Shown piece after piece: positions 46,415-54,810 of a stretch of 64,000 nucleotides of DNA (the stretch's first letter is position 1; each line of letters begins with the position of its first letter). The notes below the pieces were generated by a model that was not told the DNA's origin, ran no database searches, and saw nothing but the letters and a program-made list of their open reading frames with translations. The position numbers and the translations under genes were made by a program. Origin of the DNA: JAAYAY01 sp964563135 (lineage in GTDB: Bacteria; Planctomycetota; Planctomycetia; Pirellulales; Thermoguttaceae); contig CAZLWV010000012.1 in assembly GCA_964563135.1 (NCBI GenBank), forward strand, positions 14,449-78,448, read 5' to 3'.

Positions 46415-47012
46415 GGGGGGCTCAGGGCGTCTCTCCATCGCGATTCAGGCTCGAGAGGTCTCTCTTCCTCGACTCTGGCCTCTTTTCGGCCTTGCTCGCC
46501 ATCCGCTGGCCGGGAGCCGGTGAGGCACGGTCGCTGCTCATCACCGCCACCCGTACGAGGTAGATCGTAGCCTCGGCGACTGGCGGGCACTGGATCAGAC
46601 CCTTTTGGGGGGACTTTGATCGTGAGCTTGCCAACTACTGGCACCCCACACCACCCAAGAATCGGTGAAACTGCAGGAAAGCCCTGCGACGGAACCTGCT
46701 GGCAATGACAGCAGTGCGCAAGGTTGCGATCAAGGCCTCTTGGGGGCAGGCTCTTTTCTCGCTCCGCCGGCATCGGCCAACCCGGTGGGTCAAAGGGGGC
46801 GACTCAACGGGTGAGCCGGCGCGACGATTGCGGCCGCTTTCCTACCGATTTTGTTCCCATTTCCCTTGGCGGCCTCCCGTGGCGGCAGGCCAGCATTGAC
46901 TGCAACTAGCTATTGCACAACGAGTTACGTCATTTGCCCGGCTCCACCGCTTCCTGCCAACTGCGTTTGAAAAAAACTTTGAGATTCGCGCACTTTTCCG
47001 AACCCTGATATG
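46415..47012. other. Intergenic region upstream of the csrA copy 2 promoter
   Basis: About 600 bases with short frames only and no ribosome sites. The last 120 bases become A+T-rich before the promoter. No RNA gene or repeat is recognised. Confidence 0.45.
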
Positions 47013-47040
47013 TTGACATACGTATAGATACTGTTATAAT
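47013..47040 (+). promoter_or_regulatory. Consensus sigma-70 promoter for the small-ORF/csrA unit
   Basis: TTGACA (47013-47018) and TATAAT (47035-47040) are both exact consensus hexamers separated by 16 bases. Transcription would start near 47047, leaving a leader of about 90 bases before the first ATG. Exact matches to both hexamers are rare in a G+C-rich genome. Confidence 0.85.
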
Positions 47041-47138
47041 GTCCATGTCAGGACAAGGCTAGTCCGCAGCAGCCCCAGGATGTCCCTTTCTTCCTGGAAC
47101 CCCTGGCCGCGGACTTGTGACGCAAAGGAGGAGATGTG

Positions 47139-47321
47139 ATGACCGAACAGGAACTGACCATTCGACTGGAAGAGTACCGCCGGCACGAATGCCGGTGTCA
47201 GCAAGCTGGTGATGGCGGTGTTCATTCCATGGACGAGATTCTCAGAGAGCTCTTGGCCGAGTACCAGCCGCTTTCCTCGTCTATCAACATTGCCCGAATT
47301 CCCCAGCTTGTTGCGTGCTGA
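47139..47321 (+). CDS. Small unknown protein upstream of csrA copy 2
   Basis: The 60-residue product reads as a helical N-terminal part (EQELTIRLEEYRRHECRC), a Gly-rich turn (QQAGDGGVH) and a second helix (MDEILRELLAEYQPLSS). It has a strong ribosome site, AAGGAGGA six bases before ATG 47139, and the preceding consensus promoter. csrA starts 46 bases after its stop. Its very strong signals suggest high expression. No family is recognised. Confidence 0.7.
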   Translation: MTEQELTIRLEEYRRHECRCQQAGDGGVHSMDEILRELLAEYQPLSSSINIARIPQLVAC

Positions 47322-47367
47322 TCTTACCCCCAATCCGACCACCCATTTTGTCATGGAGGACCGAAAC

Positions 47368-47553
47368 ATGCTCGTTCTCTCTCGCAGACCCAATCAGCAG
47401 ATCACTATTGACGGCCACATCACCATCACCGTGCTTGAGGTGAGGGGTTCGCGGGTTAAACTGGGGATTGAAGCCCCGCGGGAGATGGCCGTCTTTCGCC
47501 CGGGCGAGACGGAACCCCAACGCGAGAAACGCCTGGTTTCCATGGCCGTGTGA
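47368..47553 (+). CDS. csrA: Carbon storage regulator CsrA, copy 2
   Basis: The 61-residue product matches standard CsrA length: MLVLSRRPNQQITIDG, then ITITVLEVRGSRVKLGIEAP, then MAVFRPGE with the RNA-binding Arg retained. The start is decided by GGAGGA eight bases upstream of ATG 47368. It differs from copy 1 at many positions (RRPNQQ against RKRGEA) and lacks the C-terminal extension. It is transcribed with the small protein from the consensus promoter. Confidence 0.93.
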   Translation: MLVLSRRPNQQITIDGHITITVLEVRGSRVKLGIEAPREMAVFRPGETEPQREKRLVSMAV

Positions 47554-47646
47554 CCTCCTGCCTGTTCGTCCGAATCGGATGGCCGCGTCGCTCCCCGGCC
47601 TGACGGGCCCTGGAGGTGCGGGTGCCAGGATTTGGACGGGCCGGCA

Positions 47647-48276
47647 ATGACCACCTTTGAGCACATCCTGTTAGGAGCCAGCGGCGCCATGGCTGCCGGC
47701 CTCCACCGCCGCTCCTGGGAGCTGGTAGCTATCGCCGGGGCGGCGGCGGTGCTCCCCGACTGGGACGGACTGGCGATTCTCTTTGGTGCGGCCGCCTTCG
47801 ACCACCTCCATCGAGCGGTGGGCCATAGCGTTATCGTTGCCACCCTGGTGGCCACCGGTGCTGCGGTTCTCGAGCACCGTTTCCGGCTACTGGCCCGATG
47901 CGGCAGCCTTCTGGGCCGGATCGTGAGTGATTTGCCCACCTCCGCTAATCCGTCCGGCCGACGGCCGGCCCCCGCACTGTGCGTATTCGTGGCCGTCGTT
48001 GCCACTTGGAGCCATCTGGCTGCCGATCTCCTCTTCTCCGGACACGCGCAGCTCTCCGACTGGGGGCTGAAGTTGCTGTGGCCCTTCTCCGATCGGACGT
48101 TCGTCTACCCGGCCGTGCGCTGGGGCGACCCCTGCCCCACGATCATCTTCGTCGCCGGAATGTTCGGCATGTTTGGCTGGCGCAACCGGCTCCAGGTTGT
48201 CGCCGCGTTGACCCTGGCCTCGCTTGTCGGATACATTGCATGGAGGGCTTTTGTTCTCCACCACACCCCAGGGTAA
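47647..48276 (+). CDS. YdjM-like membrane-bound metal-dependent hydrolase
   Basis: The 209-residue membrane protein has hydrophobic helices and the PF04307 marks VLPDWDGLAILFG and HLHRAVGHSVIVATL, with Asp and His residues typical of the metal-binding family. In E. coli, YdjM is SOS-regulated; no LexA box was found here. It lies 93 bases downstream of csrA on the same strand. The ATG 47647 start lacks a strong ribosome site. Confidence 0.82.
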   Translation: MTTFEHILLGASGAMAAGLHRRSWELVAIAGAAAVLPDWDGLAILFGAAAFDHLHRAVGHSVIVATLVATGAAVLEHRFRLLARCGSLLGRIVSDLPTSANPSGRRPAPALCVFVAVVATWSHLAADLLFSGHAQLSDWGLKLLWPFSDRTFVYPAVRWGDPCPTIIFVAGMFGMFGWRNRLQVVAALTLASLVGYIAWRAFVLHHTPG

Positions 48277-48321
48277 GTTCCGCCGCACCGAACCTGGATT
48301 GCCAGGCTCCTTCCATCATCA

Positions 48322-48431
48322 ACTAGTGCTTTGTCACGGCTTAATCTTGGGATCAATGGCGTGGAATCCTGCGACAATCGCCGAGTCGTTCTGAGGTCTC
48401 GATCCCAATTTTTGGCTGACAAAGCACTAGT
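48322..48431 (+). repeat. Dispersed MITE-like element, copy 2 (intact ends)
   Basis: The 110-base element has perfect 15-base terminal inverted repeats: actagtgctttgtca (48322) and tgacaaagcactagt (48417-48431). The interior carries gcgacaatcgccgagtcgtt, shared with copy 1 at 8679. It has no coding capacity, so it must depend on a transposase elsewhere, if mobile at all. Confidence 0.85.
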
Positions 48432-48484
48432 CCGCTGGATGGCCGTACTTCCAGTCTCCCAGCCGGTGACGGCCCTGTGATCGC

Positions 48485-49384
48485 ATGCCGCTTCCGCAAC
48501 CTGGACGTTCTCTGATCGCCTGCAGCCTCGCGGCCATCCTGCTGTGCATCTTGCTTTGTGCGATGTGCACTGCCACCTTGCTCCACCCCTGGGGTATCCG
48601 TGGTTTGGGGGGGCTCCTCCTCCTCCCAGGATTTCTCGGACTGGCGCTCACCCAGTATGCGGGCACGTTCCAGGGCAAGGCCGCACGGGCGGAGATGGTA
48701 GCCCGACTGTACGCCTTCATGGGCGGGCTGATGCTCATTGCTCTGGCCTGCCTGATGTTCGATGTTGCTCGATCCGGTGAGCACCCCACCTGGCCGGTTC
48801 TCGCCGTGGGCGGGGTGTTTGTTGTGCTGGCTGTGTGGGGCCGCGTGGGCAGTCGCCTCAACCGGCAATGGGCCGAAGAGTTGCGGCGTTTTGAGGCAGA
48901 GCATGAAGAGCGGGAGGTTACCGCCGTGCGACGCGGCCATCCGGCGGTATGGATCGCCACCTGCCTGGTTTTTCTCGCAGTCACGGCTGGTGTCTACTGG
49001 GCAATGGGCCCGCGGTCTGGCGAGCACGTCGAGCCGGCTGTCTGTCCGCTCCTGTTGCCGGAGGGCGCATCGGAGGTGGGCTACTGGATGTACGCCGGCA
49101 ATACCGTGTTCGAGTTCTCGATCTCAGAACCAGGATTCCTGGCCTGGGCAGAACCCCAGATCAGGCAGCGTCAGAATGCGTTTGAAGGGATGAAGGCTGT
49201 CGAATCGCCGCAGTCGATCCCCAGGTATCGCATTTGGCTGGCGGGTGCAGCTCCGCCCCAGCGGGCGGTGATCGAGGACGGCTACTACCACCAGTGGCGC
49301 AAGTCGGGCAAGACGATCGAGTATGCCTACGACCGGAAGACGGGGCGGGCCTATTACGCCTCCACCACCCGGCCGGGCTTCTGA
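48485..49384 (+). CDS. Membrane protein of unknown function (four predicted helices)
   Basis: The 299-residue product has hydrophobic helices at about 10-32, 40-60, 76-95 and 105-120, then a charged linker (RFEAEHEEREVTAVRR), a further helix (WIATCLVFLAVTAGVYW) and a soluble C-terminal domain with VCPLLLPEGASEVGYWMYAG and YAYDRKTGRAYY. No family is recognised. It begins just after the MITE. Confidence 0.7.
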   Translation: MPLPQPGRSLIACSLAAILLCILLCAMCTATLLHPWGIRGLGGLLLLPGFLGLALTQYAGTFQGKAARAEMVARLYAFMGGLMLIALACLMFDVARSGEHPTWPVLAVGGVFVVLAVWGRVGSRLNRQWAEELRRFEAEHEEREVTAVRRGHPAVWIATCLVFLAVTAGVYWAMGPRSGEHVEPAVCPLLLPEGASEVGYWMYAGNTVFEFSISEPGFLAWAEPQIRQRQNAFEGMKAVESPQSIPRYRIWLAGAAPPQRAVIEDGYYHQWRKSGKTIEYAYDRKTGRAYYASTTRPGF

Positions 49385-49523
49385 ATCGATTCCGTCTCTG
49401 GGGACAGCCCGTGGGATTGGCCCGGCGGGCGAAGGCCCGGTGGTTCTGGTGCGCCGGCCGCTGTCTTGATCGCTGTGCAGAGTCGCCTTGATGCTGGACT
49501 GCGAGCCTTTGAGCAGGGAGGAG

Positions 49524-50216
49524 TTACATGTACTCGCAGTCCATTCCCAGACGCATCTTGAGTTCCTCGAACTCTCGGGCGTACTGGTCGCTCGACGAGT
49601 GGACATGCTCGGCTTCCGTGATGAACTTCATCTGTTCGTCGCACCGGCAGCGATGCCCGTTGAAGACCTGCTCGTACTCGCCCAGATTCTCGCCGTAGAC
49701 GATGAGCAGCTTGTGTTCGTCGAACTGGATTTCCTGCGGAATGCCCGGGTTGAGCACGGCGATGCCTGTGCAGCCGTCGTTCAGAAGCAGTTCTTCATAC
49801 TCGTAAAGGATGCTCTTGAGCACCGGCATGTCGATGTGCTCGCGGTAGAGATCCTCGTGCCCCTGCCGCTGGTGGCTGTGGCTGGTTTCGAGGACGACGT
49901 CGACCACCGTGCCTAACGGGTCGAGCAGGTCGAGGAATGTCTCGAACACGCCTTCCTTGCTGACCGTTCCCATCAGGACGGGGACGGTTGACCGGCTTTC
50001 CTCGTCGCGATAGCAGTCGTGGCGGTATCCCTGGCAGGGGACGACTTGGAGATCGTAGGACGGACGAACCGCATCGGTCAGGTGGAAATCGCCGTAGCGC
50101 GACACCGCCAGATGCGTCTCCAGCTCTTCCTCGCTGAGATGCTCAAAGCTGCTGGTCCCAACGGGTATGGAACCGTCGCGAAAAACATTCCGGAAGAATC
50201 TCTTGAGGAAGCCCAT
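49524..50216 (-). CDS. Unknown soluble protein
   Basis: The 230-residue product starts with a basic amphipathic stretch (MGFLKRFFRNVFRDG) and continues with acidic, helix-rich sequence (SFEHLSEEELETHLAVSRYG). Later parts include GTVVDVVLETSHSHQRQGHE and a Cys/His-containing FNGHRCRCDEQMKF. No family is recognised. No strong ribosome site precedes the ATG. Confidence 0.7.
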   Translation of the reverse strand: MGFLKRFFRNVFRDGSIPVGTSSFEHLSEEELETHLAVSRYGDFHLTDAVRPSYDLQVVPCQGYRHDCYRDEESRSTVPVLMGTVSKEGVFETFLDLLDPLGTVVDVVLETSHSHQRQGHEDLYREHIDMPVLKSILYEYEELLLNDGCTGIAVLNPGIPQEIQFDEHKLLIVYGENLGEYEQVFNGHRCRCDEQMKFITEAEHVHSSSDQYAREFEELKMRLGMDCEYM

Positions 50217-50770
50217 CGATTGGTTCTCGTCACTTCAGCTAGTTGGTTGCCCTGGCCGTTTGTGTTGCGGGGCCCGTTATTGATCTGCACGGCCCGTCAC
50301 GGGGCAGTGCTACCAAACCGTAGGTCAAACTTGCGGCCGGTCGGTTCCGTTCCGGGCTGTTTGCCTTCCAGGCACTGGTCGCCGCCCGTCATGATCGGTC
50401 CAGCCGTATCGGCTGGCAGGATCGTTACATCCGGCCCGGCCGAGAGGCGGTGACACTGGCCACTCACAAGGGGCGCGTATCGCCGCCGGCCGCCGATGTT
50501 CCTAGCCAAGTCTAGCACCGCGATTCGACGTACGCGGGATTGGCCGACTCGATCCTCGCGAAACTTCTCGTCGCCTCTGTCAAGCTCTCGGCATCTGCGC
50601 GATTTTGTCTCCGAGAGACTTCCGCTAACCGGAAATCCCGCTTCAAGGGGCATCCTGAGATCGCCAGTGCTCGCCACGAAAGCCGCCATGAGTACAATGG
50701 GGGCATTTGAATGAGCGTCTGCAGCCGGAGTCCAGACTTGTCGTCGGCAGCACTCCCGAAAGGAAACCGT
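50217..50770. other. Divergent intergenic region
   Basis: About 554 bases separate two divergent genes and must hold both promoters. No consensus sites, repeats or RNA genes recognised. Confidence 0.4.
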
Positions 50771-52354
50771 ATGATTTCGTGGTGTCGGAAACCGGCCGTC
50801 GGCGGGGGAGCATGGCTCTTCCTCATGATCGTCCTGGCGACTCTTGCATGCCGGAAGGACACTGGCCCCTCGGCGGCGTCGAAACCGGCCGCGTCGGCAG
50901 AAGAGAATCTGCAGCAGGAGACGTGGGACACGGTCTTCCTCTCCGGGGAAAGGGTCGGCCACGTCCATACTTCCGTGTTCCGCCAGCCGCGCCCGGCCGG
51001 CGATCTGCTTCGCATCGAGCAGGAAGAGATCCTCACCCTGCGAAGCAACAACAATCGAATCGAGGCCCGCACGAAGACGACTTCGGTGGAGACGGCCGAC
51101 GGCCGTCTGCTGGAATTCTCCAGCGTTCAAACCCAGGGCGCCACCCCCCTCGAAACAACCGGGCAAGTTGTCGGCGACCTGCTGCAGCTCCAAGTGGGCT
51201 CGGGGGCTCAGAAGACGAGCGCTTCCTTCCCATGGTCGGCCGAGTACGGCGGACCTTACCGGCTCGCCGGATCGCTCCGTACCACCCCGATGGGCCCCGG
51301 GGATACCCGCACGCTTCGCTATTTCGATGTCGGCACCAACCAACCGGCCACCACGAATCTGACGGCGGTCGACTTTGAAGAAACGGAGCTGACGGGCGCT
51401 CTGCGCCGACGGCTCCTCCGGGTCGAATCGAAGACGACCATTGGCGCTGGTGCCGCAGGCAGCACTGCCCCCCAACTCGCCCCCCCCGGCACGGTCAACA
51501 GCACCCTTTGGGTCGACGAGAAAGGCGAGGTTCTCAAGGAGCAGATCACTACGATGTTCAACTTCGTGGTGGTTCGCTCCACCCGGGAAGAAGCCCTGCA
51601 GAAGATTGAACAGCTTGCCTTTGACCTGGGAGAGCTCTCCGCTGTCCCGGTCGATCGTTCGCTGCCGGCTCCCCATCAGACCAGGCGAATCGTGTATCGT
51701 GTCCACCTGGATTCTTCCGATCCGGCCCATGTCTTTGATACGGGGCTCACCCAGCAGATTGTTCCGGAGGACCCGCATACGGCGAAGCTGACGGTCTACG
51801 CCGTCCGCCCGGGGGAAACCGCCGGCCTTCCACAAGCACCTTCCGAGGCGGCCACCGAGGGCGACCTGAAACCCAACACCCTCATCCAGAGCGACGACAA
51901 GCTGATCGTCGAGATGGCACAGCAGGTGGCCGGCCGCATCTCCGATCGCTGGCAGGCCGCGGTTGCCCTGGAGAAGTGGGTCAGCACGAAGATGACCTCC
52001 GTGGGCGTGTCCTCCGCCTTCGCCACGGCCGCCGAGGTTGCTCGAACCTTCCGAGGGGACTGTACCGAACACGCGGTTTTGCTGGCCGCTCTGGTTCGAG
52101 CCAGGGGAATCCCGTCTCGAGTGGCGATCGGCCTGGTCTACGTCAACCAGCAGTTCCTCTATCACATGTGGACAGAAGTCTGCATCGACGGACAGTGGAT
52201 CCCCCTGGACGCCACCCTCGGGCAGGGCGGCATCGGCGCGGCGCATCTCAAGATCACCGACAGCAATCTGCAGGGCGCCTCGCCCAACGCCGCCTTCCTG
52301 CCGGTCACCGAGGTCATCGGTCAACTCAAGATCGAAATCCTCGAGGTTCAGTAG
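50771..52354 (+). CDS. Lipoprotein with transglutaminase-like domain
   Basis: The 527-residue product has a signal sequence with lipobox (VLATLACRK). The C-terminal domain carries the transglutaminase triad: Cys in FRGDCTEHAVLLAALVRA, His in YHMWTEVCIDGQW and Asp in WIPLDATLG. The fold may act on peptide or protein substrates at the cell surface; the N-terminal 350 residues are of unknown fold. GAAAGGAAA precedes ATG 50771. Neighbouring genes give no substrate hint. Confidence 0.9.
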   Translation: MISWCRKPAVGGGAWLFLMIVLATLACRKDTGPSAASKPAASAEENLQQETWDTVFLSGERVGHVHTSVFRQPRPAGDLLRIEQEEILTLRSNNNRIEARTKTTSVETADGRLLEFSSVQTQGATPLETTGQVVGDLLQLQVGSGAQKTSASFPWSAEYGGPYRLAGSLRTTPMGPGDTRTLRYFDVGTNQPATTNLTAVDFEETELTGALRRRLLRVESKTTIGAGAAGSTAPQLAPPGTVNSTLWVDEKGEVLKEQITTMFNFVVVRSTREEALQKIEQLAFDLGELSAVPVDRSLPAPHQTRRIVYRVHLDSSDPAHVFDTGLTQQIVPEDPHTAKLTVYAVRPGETAGLPQAPSEAATEGDLKPNTLIQSDDKLIVEMAQQVAGRISDRWQAAVALEKWVSTKMTSVGVSSAFATAAEVARTFRGDCTEHAVLLAALVRARGIPSRVAIGLVYVNQQFLYHMWTEVCIDGQWIPLDATLGQGGIGAAHLKITDSNLQGASPNAAFLPVTEVIGQLKIEILEVQ

Positions 52355-52510
52355 CCGCGGGCCGGACTGCCACGAGGGCCTTTTGAAAGCCGATACTGTG
52401 TGTTGGGCGACTGGGGGCGAGCCTGAACACGCCCCGGATTCTGGCTCTCGCCGGTCAACCGCCTCGCGTTGGCTGCCCCCATTCCAGAGATGGAACAAGC
52501 GGCCGGCGCT

Positions 52511-53065
52511 TCACTGCTCGAATCCCGACTCGCTCCAGCGGCGCCAATCCGTCTTGAGCTTGTCGACGATGTTGCTCAAATCCTTGTCTTGCGAGATCCT
52601 CGCCAGCACGCGCCACCGTGACAGGCCCGCCTCGCCGATGGCGCGAATCATGTCGGCCCGATAGCGACGGTAAACGAGTTGCTCCACCCACAGGGCGATC
52701 TGGCCGCACACGAAGAAGCACACCGACAGGGCGACCGCATAGACCCAATAGCTGCGCATCTTCTCGATGTCGATCCCCAGAAGAGTGTCGATCCACTGCA
52801 TGTGGATTGCCAGGCAGATCACCGCCACCGTCAGCATCGGAAACAGCACGAAGTTCGACCCGGCGTCGGACAGAATCTCGCTGACCGCCGCCAGGTGCCC
52901 ATAGAGTTCGGGATACTCTTCGGACAGCGGAGCGGACTGCGCCTCGTCGATCTCTCGCACGTGGACCTCGCCCTCCTGGCAATCGACGACGACGGTCTCC
53001 CCGTCGACGAGGAGTTCCACCTCTTTCAGGTGACGGGCAATCTCTTCTTTTCGTTTCTGTTCCAT
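52511..53065 (-). CDS. Small membrane protein of unknown function
   Basis: The 184-residue product starts with a charged soluble part (KEEIARHLKEVELLVDGETV), then two membrane helices (FVLFPMLTVAVICLAIHMQW and SYWVYAVALSVCFFVCGQIAL), and a charged tail (RADMIRAIGEAGLSRWRV). The start at 53065 has AAGG upstream. No family recognised. Confidence 0.65.
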   Translation of the reverse strand: MEQKRKEEIARHLKEVELLVDGETVVVDCQEGEVHVREIDEAQSAPLSEEYPELYGHLAAVSEILSDAGSNFVLFPMLTVAVICLAIHMQWIDTLLGIDIEKMRSYWVYAVALSVCFFVCGQIALWVEQLVYRRYRADMIRAIGEAGLSRWRVLARISQDKDLSNIVDKLKTDWRRWSESGFEQ

Positions 53066-53453
53066 GGTGCCTTGGAGGGATGAACCGGTCAGGAGGGTTT
53101 CTGTTGTGGTCGCTCGCGATTCGGGCGGATGGCGGGATTGGCCAGCATCACCGTGTGAGACCAGGGGGGCGCACGAGGGACCTGCTTCTTCACCCTGGCT
53201 TTGTTCGGCGGGAAGAGCCGACACAGCCGTTTCATTGTTCCTGATTGCGAGCGGCCCCGCAACCGGCAGGCACTCGCCGCCAGACGTTCACACCGGCGCC
53301 CCGGCGCGGTTGACATGCCGCTTCAGGGCGGGATGATGAAAGACTGCCGATTCTTCGCCGGCTGCCGTAGCCGCGTGCCGGGTTGTCTTGCCGCCTCGGA
53401 AACCACACGCCCGACCTGAAGTCGGCCTCATTCTCCGCTCGCAGGGTGCCACG
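53066..53453. other. Divergent intergenic region
   Basis: About 388 bases between the membrane-protein start and the adenosyltransferase start. A TTGACA-like hexamer near 53313 lacks a matching -10 element. Nothing else recognised. Confidence 0.4.
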
Positions 53454-54035
53454 ATGTTTGCCAGAATCTACACACGAACCGGTGACCAGGGCGAAACCGG
53501 ATTGTATCTCGGCCCACGAGTGGGCAAGGACATGCCAAGAATCGAGGTCATCGGCACTCTCGACGAGTTGAACGCCGTGCTGGGGGCCGCGCGGTCCGGT
53601 GGCTTTCCGGGGGAGATCGACGCGGTCGTCGCACGTGTCCAGAACGAACTGTTTGCGATGGGAGCGGAAATCTCGGCTCCCAACCCGGCCCTGCTGACGA
53701 TCCCGCGTCTTCAGCGCCACCACGTCGAGGCGATCGAACGCGATATCGACCACTTTTCCGAATCCCTGCCCCCCCTGAACAACTTCATCGTCCCGGGAGG
53801 AACGCCCGCTGCCGCCTGGCTCCATCTGGCCAGGACTGTATGCCGGCGTGCCGAACGACGCCTGGTGTCGCTCTTGCGAGAGGTCCCGGAGGAGATTTCG
53901 CTGGCCCTGCTGGCCTATCTGAACCGGCTGGCAGACCTGCTTTTCGTGATGGCCCGCCTGGCCAATCATCTGGTGGATCGCCCCGACATCCTCTGGCAGA
54001 AGCCGGTCGTTGCCCTTGAAGGCGACACTCCTTGA
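53454..54035 (+). CDS. Cob(I)yrinic acid a,c-diamide adenosyltransferase (PduO type)
   Basis: The enzyme transfers an adenosyl group from ATP to cobalt for coenzyme B12. The 193-residue product carries the PduO/MMAB motifs: ARIYTRTGDQGETGLYLG for ATP at the start, LDELNAVLGAARS, RTVCRRAERRLVSL with the catalytic Arg pair, and AYLNRLADLLFVMARLAN at the end. The ATG at 53454 is chosen over an upstream one. Directly downstream is the remnant of an ammonium transporter. Confidence 0.93.
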   Translation: MFARIYTRTGDQGETGLYLGPRVGKDMPRIEVIGTLDELNAVLGAARSGGFPGEIDAVVARVQNELFAMGAEISAPNPALLTIPRLQRHHVEAIERDIDHFSESLPPLNNFIVPGGTPAAAWLHLARTVCRRAERRLVSLLREVPEEISLALLAYLNRLADLLFVMARLANHLVDRPDILWQKPVVALEGDTP

Positions 54036-54069
54036 GTGGGCCAGCAGGCCAAGTGCGAATTGCAGGCAA

Positions 54070-54327
54070 GCCCTGCTGACGGGAGCGTTTGCCACCCGGC
54101 AGGTGGCCGATGTTTGCAACAGCGGCGCCGTTGGTCTGATCGAAGGTGGAACCGTGCTGATCAATCAGCTTGTCGCCACAGTCGTCACCTGGGGGCTGGC
54201 AATTGTGGTCACCTATGTTCTACTAAAGGTCCTTGACGCAACCATAGGACTTCGCGTCTCCCAGGACGAGGAAATCCAAGGCCTCGACCTCAGCCAGCAC
54301 GGCGAGGAAGGTTACATCTTCATTTGA
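54070..54327 (+). pseudogene. amt: C-terminal remnant of an Amt ammonium transporter
   Basis: About 85 codons match the end of Amt proteins: LLTGAFATRQVAD (last-but-one loop), a membrane helix (NQLVATVVTWGLAIVVTYVLL) and the cytoplasmic tail GLRVSQDEEIQGLDLSQHGE. The rest, about 350 residues, is missing: the sequence 5' to it is the end of the adenosyltransferase gene. PII (glnB/K) follows after 51 bases, the normal amt-glnK order. A GTG at 54153 could start a short membrane peptide with the PII-binding tail. Confidence 0.8.
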
Positions 54328-54378
54328 CCAGTGATCGTGCGGCCTGACGCCGACAGCACACCGCAGGAGAGACAGACG

Positions 54379-54717
54379 ATGAAAAAGATCGAGGCGATCA
54401 TCCGCCATTTCAAGCTTGAAGATGTGAAGTCGGCCTTGCACGAACACGGCGTGCAGGGCATGACGGTGACCGAAGTGCGAGGTTTCGGACGGCAGAAGGG
54501 ACACACCGAAATGTACCGGGGAACGGAATACACCGTGGATCTCGTCCCCAAGATCAAGCTCGAGATCGTGGTTGCCGAAGACGCGGTGCAGGGGACTATC
54601 GACACGATCGTCCAGGCCGCACGGACAGGCCAGGTGGGCGATGGCAAGATCTTTGTTTCCGACCTGACGCATACCGTCCGTATCCGCACGGGCGAGGTCA
54701 ACGGCGAGGCAATCTGA
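54379..54717 (+). CDS. glnK: Nitrogen regulatory protein P-II
   Basis: The 112-residue product is a full PII: MKKIEAIIRHFKLEDVKSAL, the T-loop with Tyr 51 (HTEMYRGTEY) where uridylylation occurs, GDGKIFVSDLTHTVRIRTGE at the end. PII proteins sense 2-oxoglutarate, ATP and ADP and control ammonium transport. Because the amt gene before it is truncated, its usual partner must be encoded elsewhere if still used. glnB and glnK cannot be separated by sequence alone; the linkage with amt suggests glnK. Confidence 0.93.
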   Translation: MKKIEAIIRHFKLEDVKSALHEHGVQGMTVTEVRGFGRQKGHTEMYRGTEYTVDLVPKIKLEIVVAEDAVQGTIDTIVQAARTGQVGDGKIFVSDLTHTVRIRTGEVNGEAI

Positions 54718-54810
54718 ATAGACTTGCACGATTTCGAGAGATCCAGACTCCGCCGCCATCTGCTGTCAGCAGCGAGGAGGGGGCCGCACCGGTCCGCGCT
54801 GTGCAGCTTG

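Noticed and set aside
53313..53318. TTGACA hexamer resembling a -35 box
   Set aside because: No -10 match at a suitable distance.
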